61,600 bases of DNA, taken from contig JAFGTD010000011.1 in the NCBI GenBank assembly GCA_016934295.1, positions 1-61,600 on the forward strand. Direction: 5' to 3'. Below are positions 36,726-46,112 of this stretch, piece by piece. Every line of letters begins with the position of its first letter. Within the stretch, counting starts at the first letter, position 1. A program made the position numbers and the translations under genes. Source of the stretch: Acidobacteriota bacterium (lineage in GTDB: Bacteria > Acidobacteriota > UBA6911). A model generated the notes under the pieces. It was not told the DNA's origin. It did no database searches and saw nothing but the letters and a program-made list of their open reading frames with translations.

Positions 36726-37955
36726 CTAATTCCCGACCCATGATAAGATTCTGTTAAAAAACCAATGACTATTGCCGGATTTGTTCGGGCTCTTTTTCGA
36801 AAGCCCCGTTTCTTCCGCTGCGAATTTCGCCAGCCCTATCGCGGTCGCGTAGACCGGATGGGATAGATCGTGCGTCAGTCCCTGCACCCCCAGTGGAACC
36901 CCTTGGCGGACGGGCATTTCCAGGATTTCTTCCGTCAGTTCCCACATGCCGTCCAGCATACTTCCCCCTCCCGTGAGGACGATGCCGGCTATAAGGCGTT
37001 CATTTTCCTTTGCTCTCCATACCTGTTCCTTTACCAGTTCCAGTAGTTCCATCCCCCTGGCTCGAAGGATTTCACACACCAGTTTCCTTGAAACCGGGTG
37101 ATCCGCATGCGTTCCTATCCCGGGCACCCGGGTGGATTCGTCTTCGGCGATCCTGTCCGTCAGGACGGTGCCGTATTCTTTCTTGATGTGCTCGGCATCC
37201 TCCATGGACGTTTGGAGCCCTATGGCAAGATCCCGTGTGAAGTGGGCGCCTCCAACCGGCAAAACAGAGGTGAACTGCACGGCATCCCGCATGAAAACGG
37301 CGATATCGGTGGTTCCTCCGCCGATGTCGATGACAACCGTGCCCAGCTCTCTTTCGTCTCGGGTAAGGACCGCTTCGGCACTGGCCAGTTGTTGCAGGTA
37401 GACTTTTTCCACGCGCATATGAGCCCGATTCACGGCGTTGATAAGGTTTTGATTCAGGGCGCTTTCACAGGTTACGACATGAATATTGACATCGAGCCTC
37501 GAACCGGTCAGACCGACCGGATTCAGAATGCCCCCATGGTCGTCCAGAAAAAATTCCTGAGGCAAAACGTGGATAATCTCGCGATCGGGCGCGATCGATA
37601 CGGATTTGGCCACCTGAATCACCTGCGCCATGTCTTCGGCGGTGACCTCCTGGTTGTTTCCCTCGATTGTTACGGCGCCGTGGGAATTGAAGCTGTCAAA
37701 GTGGTCCCCGGCCGCCCCGACAAAGGCACGCTCCACAGAGATATTGGCGGCCGATTCCGCTTCTTCCGCAGCTTTTTTGATGGATGCGCCGGCCTGTTCG
37801 AGATCGACGACGATCCCTTTTTTCAGACCGCTGGAGTTTGCATAACCGGTACCCAGCAGTTCCAGGCTGCCGTCTGCATGCGCGCGCGCGATCATCATAC
37901 AGATTTTTGTGGTTCCTACATCCAATCCGCATACAATCCTATTTTTCTTTCTCAC
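36726..37955 (-). CDS. ftsA: cell division protein FtsA
   Basis: 409 residues, actin-like ATPase that tethers FtsZ to the membrane. ATPase motifs: VCGLDVGTTKICMMIARAH (phosphate 1), VVIDIGGGTTDIAVF (phosphate 2) and GIVLTGGGSMLDGM (adenosine). The SHS2/1C domain lies between the first two. The C-terminus SHWFFNRILSWVGN is the amphipathic membrane-targeting helix. It lies between ftsQ and ftsZ in the usual order. Confidence 0.98.
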   Translation of the reverse strand: MRKKNRIVCGLDVGTTKICMMIARAHADGSLELLGTGYANSSGLKKGIVVDLEQAGASIKKAAEEAESAANISVERAFVGAAGDHFDSFNSHGAVTIEGNNQEVTAEDMAQVIQVAKSVSIAPDREIIHVLPQEFFLDDHGGILNPVGLTGSRLDVNIHVVTCESALNQNLINAVNRAHMRVEKVYLQQLASAEAVLTRDERELGTVVIDIGGGTTDIAVFMRDAVQFTSVLPVGGAHFTRDLAIGLQTSMEDAEHIKKEYGTVLTDRIAEDESTRVPGIGTHADHPVSRKLVCEILRARGMELLELVKEQVWRAKENERLIAGIVLTGGGSMLDGMWELTEEILEMPVRQGVPLGVQGLTHDLSHPVYATAIGLAKFAAEETGLSKKSPNKSGNSHWFFNRILSWVGN

Positions 37956-38043
37956 CGATGACTCCTGGCCCGCACCCGCACCATAGTTGCGTTCGTTTTT
38001 ACGGGCGGGAAGTGCGGACTAAATCGTTGCATCTGTTCGTGCC

Positions 38044-38952
38044 TCAATTACTCGGGGATCCCGAGACATTGCGGATCCCGCGAAAGATGATTTGATTGTC
38101 GAATCGCAGGTCCACGACGGGAATACTGATATTCCGGCTTTTGAACTTCTGGTACTCATCGCTGTCGATAAGCTCTCGAAAGCGATTCAGATAATCTTCT
38201 TTGCCGAGATAAATCTCGGCGGTATTGTCAACCAGCATGATTTTCAGGTTGCTCCGGTCTGAAATATCGACTTCGGATATCATTTTCGCGTAATCCGGGG
38301 ATCCCGATTCGATCTCAGACAGCATGTTCAGGGCATGATGAATGCGCGCTGTGTTTTCCTCCTGGTACTGGCCGTAGCTATCCGTATTTTTACCGACGAT
38401 GCCCTTGAAAACCGGGACGTCCAGTTTGCCGTACCTGGGGGCGTATGCATCGAGCAGGATGCCGTCATCATCCGCAATCATCAGCTGTCCGCTCATTTCA
38501 AGGATGACGCTGGGAACCCGTTCTTTTACGTAAAGGATTATGCCGGATGGCAGAACGCGCCGGATTTCCACATGTCGGATCCACTTTTCCTGTACCAGCT
38601 GTTTTTGTAATAGACCCAGGTCAATCCTCAGGATGTTGCCCGGAACATTTTCCCGCACAATCTGCTCCAGCCTGGCAGGTTCCGTTTCTTTGCAGCCGTA
38701 AATAGCCACATCGTCGAGGTGAAATTTTTCTGAATTGTATACATATATGCATACGAAGAGAATCATGGCTGCGATCAGTAGAATCCCTCCCAGTTTCCCC
38801 GTCATCCTGACCGCTGAAAGGACACGCCGGCCGGTAATACGGTTCTTGCCTATTTTCTGGGATGTTTTTTTTCGTACAGGGATTTTCCGGCCGTTAGACG
38901 GACTGCTTCTCTCTTCCTGTATCCTCCTCGATTTTTTTGTGCTGATCCTCAT
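38044..38952 (-). CDS. ftsQ: cell division protein FtsQ (POTRA-containing)
   Basis: 302 residues. A long basic cytoplasmic tail (about 1-48, many Lys/Arg) leads to one membrane helix (LGGILLIAAMILFVCIYVY), then a POTRA domain (FHLDDVAIYGCKETEPARLE) and the FtsQ beta domain (WIRHVEIRRVLPSGIILYVK; DDDGILLDAYAPRYGKLDVP). FtsQ links early and late divisome proteins in the periplasm. Position before ftsA supports the call. There is no murB or ddl between it and murC, only a 106-base spacer (38953-39058) in which I see no gene. Confidence 0.94.
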   Translation of the reverse strand: MRISTKKSRRIQEERSSPSNGRKIPVRKKTSQKIGKNRITGRRVLSAVRMTGKLGGILLIAAMILFVCIYVYNSEKFHLDDVAIYGCKETEPARLEQIVRENVPGNILRIDLGLLQKQLVQEKWIRHVEIRRVLPSGIILYVKERVPSVILEMSGQLMIADDDGILLDAYAPRYGKLDVPVFKGIVGKNTDSYGQYQEENTARIHHALNMLSEIESGSPDYAKMISEVDISDRSNLKIMLVDNTAEIYLGKEDYLNRFRELIDSDEYQKFKSRNISIPVVDLRFDNQIIFRGIRNVSGSPSN

Positions 38953-39058
38953 TACGCCTCTCCATGAGGCAGAATTCCTGCTGCCGTATTGTGAATTCCA
39001 GACGCCGTTTTTGCCGGATCGGTCCGGTTGTTCGTAAAGCGGTCCGGGACTGTTCGGG

Positions 39059-40417
39059 TCATCTTAAAAATTCCTCTCCCACTTGCCATACGTCTCCCGC
39101 TCCGAGGGTGAGCAACAGATCGCCGTCCCGCACCCTTTCCTCGAGTATCCGACCGGCCGATTCGAAGTCGGGCGCATAGAGGGCATCCTGGTGCCCCCAT
39201 TCCCGTATACGTTCCACAAGCTTTTCGGCCGTGACGCCCGGAATCGGTTTTTCACCCGCGGCATATATGGGCGTGATCAGAACGAGATCCGAATCGTGAA
39301 ACGCCTGTGCAAAGTCCGCCTCCAATGCCTGGATGCGGGTGTATCGATGCGGCTGGAATACCGTGACGATCCGCCTGCTGCACGCAAGACGGGCCGCCTT
39401 CAGCGTCGCCACGATTTCCGTCGGATGATGCCCGTAATCGTCCACGACAAGGATGTCGTTTTTCCTGCCTTTGATCTGGAACCTGCGGTCGGCGTTCTGA
39501 AACGATTCAAGGGCGGCGGCGACAGTTTCGAACGGGATGTCGAGTTCCAGGCCCGTAGCAATTGCAGCCAGTGCGTTCAGAATCCCGTGCTCTCCGGGAA
39601 CCTGAAGCCGCAGAATTCCGAGGGATTTCCCTTTGTACTGAATCCTGCAGGAACTTCCGAAGTCCATGTACTCGATCCGGGATGCAGCCAGGTCCGCCGG
39701 AGCGTGGATACCGTAGGTTATGATCTGTCTTTCTATGCGTGGAATAATCGCCTGGACGTTCGGATTGTCGAGGCACAAGATGGCCGCGCCGTAAAAAGGA
39801 ACTTTGTTGACAAAAGAAACGAAGGCCGACCGGATTTCCTCCAGGTCGGCATAATGGTCCATGTGCTCCCTGTCAATGTTGGTAACGACCGCAATGGCGG
39901 GGCTCAGTTTCAGGAAGGAACCGTCGCTCTCGTCGGCTTCGGCTACGAGAAAATCGCCTTTGCCGAGTTTTGCATTGCTGCCGAACGCGTTCAGCCTGCC
40001 GCCGATCACGGCCGTGGGATCCAGCCCTCCGTGGACCAGGACCGTGGCTATCATGGATGTTGCGGTTGTTTTACCGTGAGCTCCCGCGACGGCCACCCCG
40101 TATTTCAGGCGCATCAGTTCAGCCAGCATTTCCACTCTGGGTATGACGGGAATATGCTGCTTTTTGGCTTCCACAACTTCAACGTTGTCCGGACGAACCG
40201 CGGAAGAAATAACGACCACATGCGCACCGTTTATATTGGCTGCATCGTGGCCTATTTTGATTTTTCCTCCCAAGCCGGCCAGGCGATCTGTCAGGGGACT
40301 TTGTTTCCTGTCCGATCCGGAAACCTGGTAGCCGAGGTTGAGAAGAAGCTCGGCAATGCCGCTCATCCCGATACCGCCTATCCCGACAAAATGAAGTTTC
40401 TGTATTTTCCCGAACAT
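39059..40417 (-). CDS. murC: UDP-N-acetylmuramate--L-alanine ligase
   Basis: 452 residues. Adds L-Ala to UDP-MurNAc, the first amino acid of the peptidoglycan stem. The N-terminal UDP-binding motif is [20 protein letters not shown], the ATP loop [20 protein letters not shown], and the C-terminal Mur-ligase signature [20 protein letters not shown], which is distinctive for MurC. It follows ftsW by 6 bases; murG, usually between them, is absent. Confidence 0.98.
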   Translation of the reverse strand: MFGKIQKLHFVGIGGIGMSGIAELLLNLGYQVSGSDRKQSPLTDRLAGLGGKIKIGHDAANINGAHVVVISSAVRPDNVEVVEAKKQHIPVIPRVEMLAELMRLKYGVAVAGAHGKTTATSMIATVLVHGGLDPTAVIGGRLNAFGSNAKLGKGDFLVAEADESDGSFLKLSPAIAVVTNIDREHMDHYADLEEIRSAFVSFVNKVPFYGAAILCLDNPNVQAIIPRIERQIITYGIHAPADLAASRIEYMDFGSSCRIQYKGKSLGILRLQVPGEHGILNALAAIATGLELDIPFETVAAALESFQNADRRFQIKGRKNDILVVDDYGHHPTEIVATLKAARLACSRRIVTVFQPHRYTRIQALEADFAQAFHDSDLVLITPIYAAGEKPIPGVTAEKLVERIREWGHQDALYAPDFESAGRILEERVRDGDLLLTLGAGDVWQVGEEFLR

Positions 40418-40423
40418 AATCGC

Positions 40424-41548
40424 CTAATTGCCCATTACCGGTTGATCGTGCGCAACCAGCTGGTTGCGGTATGAGAGATTCAACAGCATTCCCGTCGCCA
40501 GCAGGTTGAGAAGCAGGGAACTTCCGCCCTGGCTTATGAAAGGCAGCGCAATTCCTTTGGTGGGCAGCAATCCGAGCACCATGGAGATATTGATAAATCC
40601 CGGCAACACAACCATCAGGGTGAGACCGAGCGCCAGATAAAAACCGAAGCGGTCGGAGGAACGCAGTACGACTTTCATCCCCCGGAAGAAAAATATTAAA
40701 AATGCGCAGGTGACGACACAGGTTCCCAGGAGCCCGAGTTCTTCCCCGATCACGGCGAAGATAAAATCGCTGCTGGCTTCCGGCAGAAAGAACAGCTTCT
40801 GCTTTCCGGCGCCGAGTCCCAGCCCAGTAAGGCCCCCGCTTCCTACGGCGATGAGAGACTGGATTATCTGCCACCCGGATCCGTGAGGATCCCTATAGGG
40901 ATCCAGCCATATCAGAATTCGTTCTTCCCATCGCCAGGTCCAGACGACGAAAATGAAGAAAAGCGGAACAGCCAGCCCCAGAGCGCACGCATAATATTTC
41001 CAGGAAAGACCCGCAACAAACAGCATGACGGCTGCAATGAAACAGATGCACAATGCCTGCCCGAGATCGGGTTCGATGGCAATTATCCCGGCAAAGAACC
41101 CGACTACCAGCAGGAGTGGGAGAAGGCGTTTTTTGGGCTGGTTGATTTCGCTCTCATACCTGTGCAGATAGGCGGCAAGGAATACGATTACGGCAAGTTT
41201 GGCCAGTTCCGAGGGCTGGAAGGAAAAACCTCCGACTAGAATCCAGCGTTTCGCCCCGTTAATGGCCGGCCCCCGGGTGACGCAAATCAGGGCAATGGCG
41301 CATAGCGCCAGAATTGGTATATATATTTTCGGGTTCTGCCAGATGTGATAGTCGGCCTTCATCAGATAGACAAGGAATGCGAAACCGATGCAGGCAAACA
41401 GGAACTGTTTCATAAAGTAATAGGAAGATATTCCGTGCTCGGAAGACGCAACCACGGAAGAAGCGTTGTACACCATCAACAGGCCGAAGATCGTCAGAAA
41501 TCCGGCGGTGATGAAAAGAGTTTTATCGCTGCTGGGTTTATACGCCAT
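40424..41548 (-). CDS. ftsW: lipid II polymerase / SEDS division protein FtsW
   Basis: 374 residues with about ten membrane segments, a SEDS glycosyltransferase that polymerises lipid II at the septum with its partner PBP. Typical motifs: TRGPAINGAKRWILVGGFSF, QPSELAKLAVIVFLAAYLHR, EPDLGQALC, GSGGLTGLGLGAGKQKLFFL, and the closing LPFISQGGSSLLLNLLATGM. Position inside the dcw cluster points to FtsW rather than RodA. Next to murD (68 bases) and murC (6 bases). Confidence 0.96.
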   Translation of the reverse strand: MAYKPSSDKTLFITAGFLTIFGLLMVYNASSVVASSEHGISSYYFMKQFLFACIGFAFLVYLMKADYHIWQNPKIYIPILALCAIALICVTRGPAINGAKRWILVGGFSFQPSELAKLAVIVFLAAYLHRYESEINQPKKRLLPLLLVVGFFAGIIAIEPDLGQALCICFIAAVMLFVAGLSWKYYACALGLAVPLFFIFVVWTWRWEERILIWLDPYRDPHGSGWQIIQSLIAVGSGGLTGLGLGAGKQKLFFLPEASSDFIFAVIGEELGLLGTCVVTCAFLIFFFRGMKVVLRSSDRFGFYLALGLTLMVVLPGFINISMVLGLLPTKGIALPFISQGGSSLLLNLLATGMLLNLSYRNQLVAHDQPVMGN

Positions 41549-41616
41549 ATCCTTTTTGGATTATTCCTTCCGGTTAATGTTACCCGGTTCCCGTATTTAA
41601 TAATCCCGAGAGCCGG

Positions 41617-42996
41617 CTAATGTTCATGCATGCGGACGGCATCCTTGAAAGTCCGCCCGCGATGTTCGTAATCCTGAAACATGTCGAAACTCGCGCATGC
41701 CGGCGCGAGCAGGACTATGTCCCCCGGTTTTGCATTCTGTTTGCAGATGAGAACGGCTTCCTGCATTGTCCCGGCGTTGCTGGTCTCGACTTCACCGCCA
41801 AGAGAATCCCGGATTATGTCGGACGATTCGCCGATCAACACCAAATGTTTTACCCGTTGTCTTGCCGGGTTTCTCAGAAGGCTGAAGTCTCCTCCCTTAT
41901 CCTGTCCTCCGGCTATCAGGAATATATTTCCGGGAAAGGATTCGATCGATTTGATCGCCGCATCGACATTGGTCGCCTTGGAGTCATTGAAGTATTGAAC
42001 CCCGTCGATTTCCGAGACGAACTCGATGCGATGTTCCACTCCTTTGAATTTTTGAATGCTGTTATCGAGACTTTCAGGGGGGGCGCCTGCAAGAATTGCC
42101 ATGGTGCTGGCCGCAAGAACGTTCTCCAGGTTGTGGAATCCTTTCAGCTTGATTGATTCAAGCGGAAAAAGTGTTCTCTCCCCTCCAGGATCCCGGAATA
42201 TAACCCTTTCATTTCGTACGAAAGCTCCGTATGAAATTTCTTTCAGGCGACTGAACATCACCGGCGTAGCCTTCAGTCCGGCGGCGAGAGATGCCGTCCC
42301 GGAATTGTCGGCGTTCAAAACCGCGAAATCCGTGGTTCCCTGGTTCATGAAGATGCGTTGTTTGGCCGCTACATAGTCTTCGTAACTGTCGTAACGATTC
42401 ATATGATCGGGAGTGAGATTCAGAATGGATCCGATCCATGGCTGAAAATCCCGGATCCCTTCCAGTTGGAAACTGGAGAGTTCGACGGCATAAATATCTT
42501 CGGGCGTGGAATCGGCGACAAGATCGGTCAAGGGTATCCCAATGTTTCCGGCGGCATAGCTCCGCAGGCCGGCTCCTTTCAGGAGTTCCGAAACCAGGGT
42601 AGTTGTCGTGGTTTTGCCGTTCGAACCCGTAATCCCGATAATCCGGCCCTGAAGATGGCGGAAAGCAAGTTCGATTTCGGCCATAATCGGGATGCCGGCT
42701 TTCCGGCACAGCGCGAATTGCGGAAGTGCCAGGGGAACTCCGGGACTGACAACGGCAAAATCGCATCGTTCAAAGCTCTCGGGACGATGCTGCCCGAGTT
42801 CCAGTTCCAGCGCACCGGTATTTCCGGTCGATTCGACCAGCCCTGAGATGGACGCATTCAGAGCCTTCCGATCCCTGGAATCGGTCAGGATCACACGGGC
42901 GCCACTGCCGATCAGGAACCGGGCCGCGGCCAGTCCGCTCCTGCCGGCTCCCGCCACCAGTACTGTTTTGCCGTCGTAGTTCGTTTTTATATCCAT
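41617..42996 (-). CDS. murD: UDP-N-acetylmuramoylalanine--D-glutamate ligase
   Basis: About 459 residues. Adds D-Glu to the growing stem peptide. Motifs: VLVAGAGRSGLAAARFLIGS (N-terminal Rossmann), IIGITGSNGKTTTTTLVSEL (ATP loop), LELSSFQLEG-type VELSSFQLEGIRDF, LNLTPDHMNRYDSYEDYVAA, and FNDSKATNVDAAIKSIESF. I place the start at ATG 42996, four bases after the murF stop, not at an upstream ATG inside murF that would add 48 unrelated residues. mraY, which normally separates murF and murD, is missing. Confidence 0.97.
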   Translation of the reverse strand: MDIKTNYDGKTVLVAGAGRSGLAAARFLIGSGARVILTDSRDRKALNASISGLVESTGNTGALELELGQHRPESFERCDFAVVSPGVPLALPQFALCRKAGIPIMAEIELAFRHLQGRIIGITGSNGKTTTTTLVSELLKGAGLRSYAAGNIGIPLTDLVADSTPEDIYAVELSSFQLEGIRDFQPWIGSILNLTPDHMNRYDSYEDYVAAKQRIFMNQGTTDFAVLNADNSGTASLAAGLKATPVMFSRLKEISYGAFVRNERVIFRDPGGERTLFPLESIKLKGFHNLENVLAASTMAILAGAPPESLDNSIQKFKGVEHRIEFVSEIDGVQYFNDSKATNVDAAIKSIESFPGNIFLIAGGQDKGGDFSLLRNPARQRVKHLVLIGESSDIIRDSLGGEVETSNAGTMQEAVLICKQNAKPGDIVLLAPACASFDMFQDYEHRGRTFKDAVRMHEH

Positions 42997-43000
42997 GACG

Positions 43001-44425
43001 CTACTGTGTTTCAGGGCACTCAAAGTTCGAGCGGAAGCTTTTAACGATTGTTTCCATGCGCACTCCGCGAGAGCCCTTGACAAGAACCAGATCTCCTTTT
43101 CGTATATCTTTTTGTAAAAAAGCGGATGCTTCCTCGGCATTCTGAAAAAATCGGGCCTGTTTGTCCGTCATCCCTTCATTTTGCGCGGCTCGAACAATTT
43201 CCTGCGACGCTCCCTGTACGCCGACGATGCCGGTGACGCCCGATTTTGAGGCGAAACGGCCGCATTCACGGTGCAATTCTGCCGAATCGGGTCCCAGCTC
43301 CAGCATTTCACCCGCTACCAGGATCCGGCGTTCGTACAAGGGGAGTTGGCACAGAACTTCGATCATGCTCTTCAGCGCCTCGGGATTGGAATTGTAGGAA
43401 TCATCGATAACACTGAAGCCTTCTCTGAAATGAAGAATCCGACCCCGCATGGAGACCTGACGCATATGTCGAAGGTTTTCCGTAATTTGTTCCGTAGCCA
43501 GGCCGTAGTGACTGGCCAGTGCAACGGCGGGTAAAGCATTCTCGACAAAATGTGCTCCCGGCAGCGGAATTGTCGCAACCGTGCTTTTGCCGCTGTAGGA
43601 TAGGCGGAAACGGGTTTCTTCAGGACTGACGATTTCGATTCGATCTGCGTGAAAATCCGACCCGTTTGTGAATCCGAAAGAAATTTTATGGCCCCCGAAT
43701 TGTGCGGCAATGTCGCGAACCAATGGAATATCGCCGTTGTAAATCAGCGTTCCTGCTGCTGGGAGCGCCTCGGCAAGTTCTCCCTTGGCACGGGCGATCT
43801 CTTCAAGTGAATTGAAGAATTCCAGGTGGACCGGGGCGACGTTTGTAATGATTCCGATAGTCGGTTTGGCGATACGGCACATTTCGGCGATTTCCCCGGG
43901 AGCGCTCATGCCCATTTCGAAAATCCCGATGGAGTCATTCGGTGTAAGCCCGAAAATTGCAAGCGGCAGTCCGTACAGGTTGTTGTAATTGCCGGGAGTG
44001 CGATAAACGCTCCTGTCGCCCTGCAACATTTGAGCCGCGAACTCTTTCACGGTAGTCTTGCCCATGCTCCCCGTGATCCCGACCGCCGTGCCCTGCCACC
44101 GGCGTCGCACAGCCGATGCAAGGTCCTTCAAAGCCTGATGGGTGTCGCCAACTTTTATCAGGACGCATTGGGAAGGGAATCCCTCCGTTTGCAGATGACC
44201 GGATTCGGCGACGATTCCGCGGGCGCCGCTCGAAACAGCGTTCGGGATAAATTTGTGACCGTCCTGATTCGGACCGCGGATCGCGAAAAAGAGGTCTCCG
44301 TTTCGCAGTGTCCGGCTGTCGATGGAAACGCCCGAAAAAGACACGTCTCCGTTTCCGACGGCCAGGACGCCCCCGGCATAGCCTGCAATTTCATCCGCAC
44401 TGAATTGGGACAAGGTGGATTCCAT
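43001..44425 (-). CDS. murF: UDP-MurNAc-tripeptide--D-alanyl-D-alanine ligase
   Basis: 474 residues. Joins the D-Ala-D-Ala dipeptide to the UDP-MurNAc-tripeptide. Motifs: VSIDSRTLRNGDLFFAIRG (N-terminal UDP-binding), AVGITGSMGKTTVKEFAAQM (ATP loop), EMGMSAPGEI, and VIDDSYNSNPEALKSMIEVL in the C-terminal domain, the last being diagnostic for MurF. The ATG 44425 has no visible Shine-Dalgarno and is separated from murE by a 199-base repeat-bearing spacer, so its translation may be set differently from its neighbours. Confidence 0.97.
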   Translation of the reverse strand: MESTLSQFSADEIAGYAGGVLAVGNGDVSFSGVSIDSRTLRNGDLFFAIRGPNQDGHKFIPNAVSSGARGIVAESGHLQTEGFPSQCVLIKVGDTHQALKDLASAVRRRWQGTAVGITGSMGKTTVKEFAAQMLQGDRSVYRTPGNYNNLYGLPLAIFGLTPNDSIGIFEMGMSAPGEIAEMCRIAKPTIGIITNVAPVHLEFFNSLEEIARAKGELAEALPAAGTLIYNGDIPLVRDIAAQFGGHKISFGFTNGSDFHADRIEIVSPEETRFRLSYSGKSTVATIPLPGAHFVENALPAVALASHYGLATEQITENLRHMRQVSMRGRILHFREGFSVIDDSYNSNPEALKSMIEVLCQLPLYERRILVAGEMLELGPDSAELHRECGRFASKSGVTGIVGVQGASQEIVRAAQNEGMTDKQARFFQNAEEASAFLQKDIRKGDLVLVKGSRGVRMETIVKSFRSNFECPETQ

Positions 44426-44435
44426 AAAAATACAA

Positions 44436-44634
44436 CCGTTCGCCGTTTCCCGTTCACCGTTCTCCGTTGAAAACCGTCAACTGGGAATGGGATTAACATT
44501 AAATTTCGTATGCCTCACGATAGGGCAGTCCAAATCAGACACCTTAATAACGTTGACCGTTCTCCGTTCTGGGTTCTCCGTTGAGAAACCCTGTGAGGAA
44601 TGCGGGTTAAGAGGGCAATCCAAATCAACCATCC
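44436..44634. repeat. imperfect duplication with CCGTT tracts between murE and murF
   Basis: Two blocks repeat: a CCGTT-rich tract (44436-44478 and 44554-44586, both containing GTTCTCCGTTGA) followed by a shared GGGCARTCCAAATCA segment (44523 and 44613). The copies differ by small insertions. It looks like an interspersed short repeat that entered the murE-murF junction and was partly duplicated. The second copy runs into the murE stop region. No gene is seen here. Confidence 0.6.
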
Positions 44635-46100
44635 TCTTTTAATAGTTTCGATAAGCTTTCCCGGGCGACCTGCCGGTCATCGAACGGGTTCCTCGAACCG
44701 CCGACGATCTGGTAATCTTCATGGCCTTTGCCCGCGATTACGACAATATCTCCTTTGCCGGCCGTCCCAACCGCCAGTTCAATGGCTTCGCGGCGATCCG
44801 GCACTATCCTGTAGATTCCCGTTCCTTCATGCATGCCTGTTTCAATATCCTTGATTATGTCGAGGGGATTTTCCGACCTCGGATTGTCTGATGTGACAAT
44901 CGACAGGTCGCTCTTGTCGACCGCGATCGATCCCATAATGGGGCGTTTGCTTTTATCGCGGTCTCCGCCGCATCCGAAGACCGTTAAGATTTTTTCATGG
45001 GGAAGCTGGGCCGCGAGAGTCAGCAGATTCTCCAGCGCGTCCGGTGTATGTGCATAATCCACGATGACGGTAAAATCCTGTCCTGCATCCACGCGTTCGA
45101 ATCGTCCGGGAACTCCCTGCATGGATTCTATCCCATCCCGTATTTCTTCAAGGTCGATCTGCAGGCAGAGCGCGGCGCCGGTTGCCGCCATAACGTTGTA
45201 CACATTATGCCGCCCTATCAGACCTGTCTCGAATACAGCTTCTCCCATAGGCGTCGCCAGGATCAGGTCGGTGCCGTCGGCGCGGGTTTTATAATCCAGA
45301 ACGTGAATGTCCGCTTCCGGGTTGAAACCGAAACTAAGAACGGAACCATCGAAATAATCCTTAAGCTTTTTCCCGTAGGGATCGTCGGTATTGATCACGG
45401 CCGATTCGAGGTTATTCCTGTTTTCGGGCGAGAACAGCAGCCGTTTGGCGCTGTAATAGTTTTCTATATCCCGATGGAAGTCGAGGTGATCCCGGGTGAG
45501 ATTCATAAATACGCCCACTCTGAATTTCATGCCGAAAACACGTTTGAAAACCAGGGCATGGGAGGAGACTTCCAGGGAACCGTGGGTACATCCTTCTGTT
45601 GCGGCCAGGTGCAGGAACTGCATCAGATCAGGCGACTCCGGTGTCGTATGCCGGCTCTGGATACTTCCTGCGGCCGTCTTCATCGCTATCGTTCCCCCGA
45701 GACATGAGCGCAATCCCGTTCTTCTGAAAATCGAGTCGATAAGATAGGTGGTTGTGGTCTTGCCGTTCGTGCCGGTTACGGCGACAAGCTTCAGCTTTGA
45801 TGCCGGATCCTGATGAAAGATACGGGATATGTCGGCCAGGAATTTTCGTGCGTCGGGTACCGTAAAAGCCACGAAGTTTTCCGCGGGAGCAACCGGGTGT
45901 TCGGCTGCAACGGCTGCGGCTCCCCGGATCGCGGCCTGTTTGACGAAGCAGGCCCCATCGGCCTTTTCTCCCTTCATTGCGACAAAAAGATGCCCTTCCC
46001 GGCAGGCCCGGGAATCGTACGAGACACCTTGAATATGCACATCGGGAATTCCCGTTGTGTCTATGCCGGGAATCTGTTCGAGTGCCGTTCGCAATAACAT
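44625..46100 (-). CDS. murE: UDP-MurNAc-L-alanyl-D-glutamate--2,6-diaminopimelate ligase
   Basis: 491 residues. Adds the third stem residue. Motifs: GVSYDSRACREGHLFVAMKG (N-terminal), VAVTGTNGKTTTTYLIDSIF (ATP loop), NLTRDHLDFHRDIENYYSAK, VDYAHTPDALENLLTLAAQL, and the specificity motif TSDNPRSENPLDIIKDI. DNPR marks meso-diaminopimelate rather than lysine as substrate, which agrees with the L,D-transpeptidase and MepK-like genes at 6-9 kb. It starts 12 bases after the ftsI stop. Confidence 0.97.
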   Translation of the reverse strand: MLLRTALEQIPGIDTTGIPDVHIQGVSYDSRACREGHLFVAMKGEKADGACFVKQAAIRGAAAVAAEHPVAPAENFVAFTVPDARKFLADISRIFHQDPASKLKLVAVTGTNGKTTTTYLIDSIFRRTGLRSCLGGTIAMKTAAGSIQSRHTTPESPDLMQFLHLAATEGCTHGSLEVSSHALVFKRVFGMKFRVGVFMNLTRDHLDFHRDIENYYSAKRLLFSPENRNNLESAVINTDDPYGKKLKDYFDGSVLSFGFNPEADIHVLDYKTRADGTDLILATPMGEAVFETGLIGRHNVYNVMAATGAALCLQIDLEEIRDGIESMQGVPGRFERVDAGQDFTVIVDYAHTPDALENLLTLAAQLPHEKILTVFGCGGDRDKSKRPIMGSIAVDKSDLSIVTSDNPRSENPLDIIKDIETGMHEGTGIYRIVPDRREAIELAVGTAGKGDIVVIAGKGHEDYQIVGGSRNPFDDRQVARESLSKLLKEDG

Positions 46101-46112
46101 TAGAATCCTCTT

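Noticed and set aside
39083..40474. Long open frame (463 codons) on the + strand
   Set aside because: It lies antisense to murC, whose motifs and cluster position are certain; its protein has no recognisable domain.
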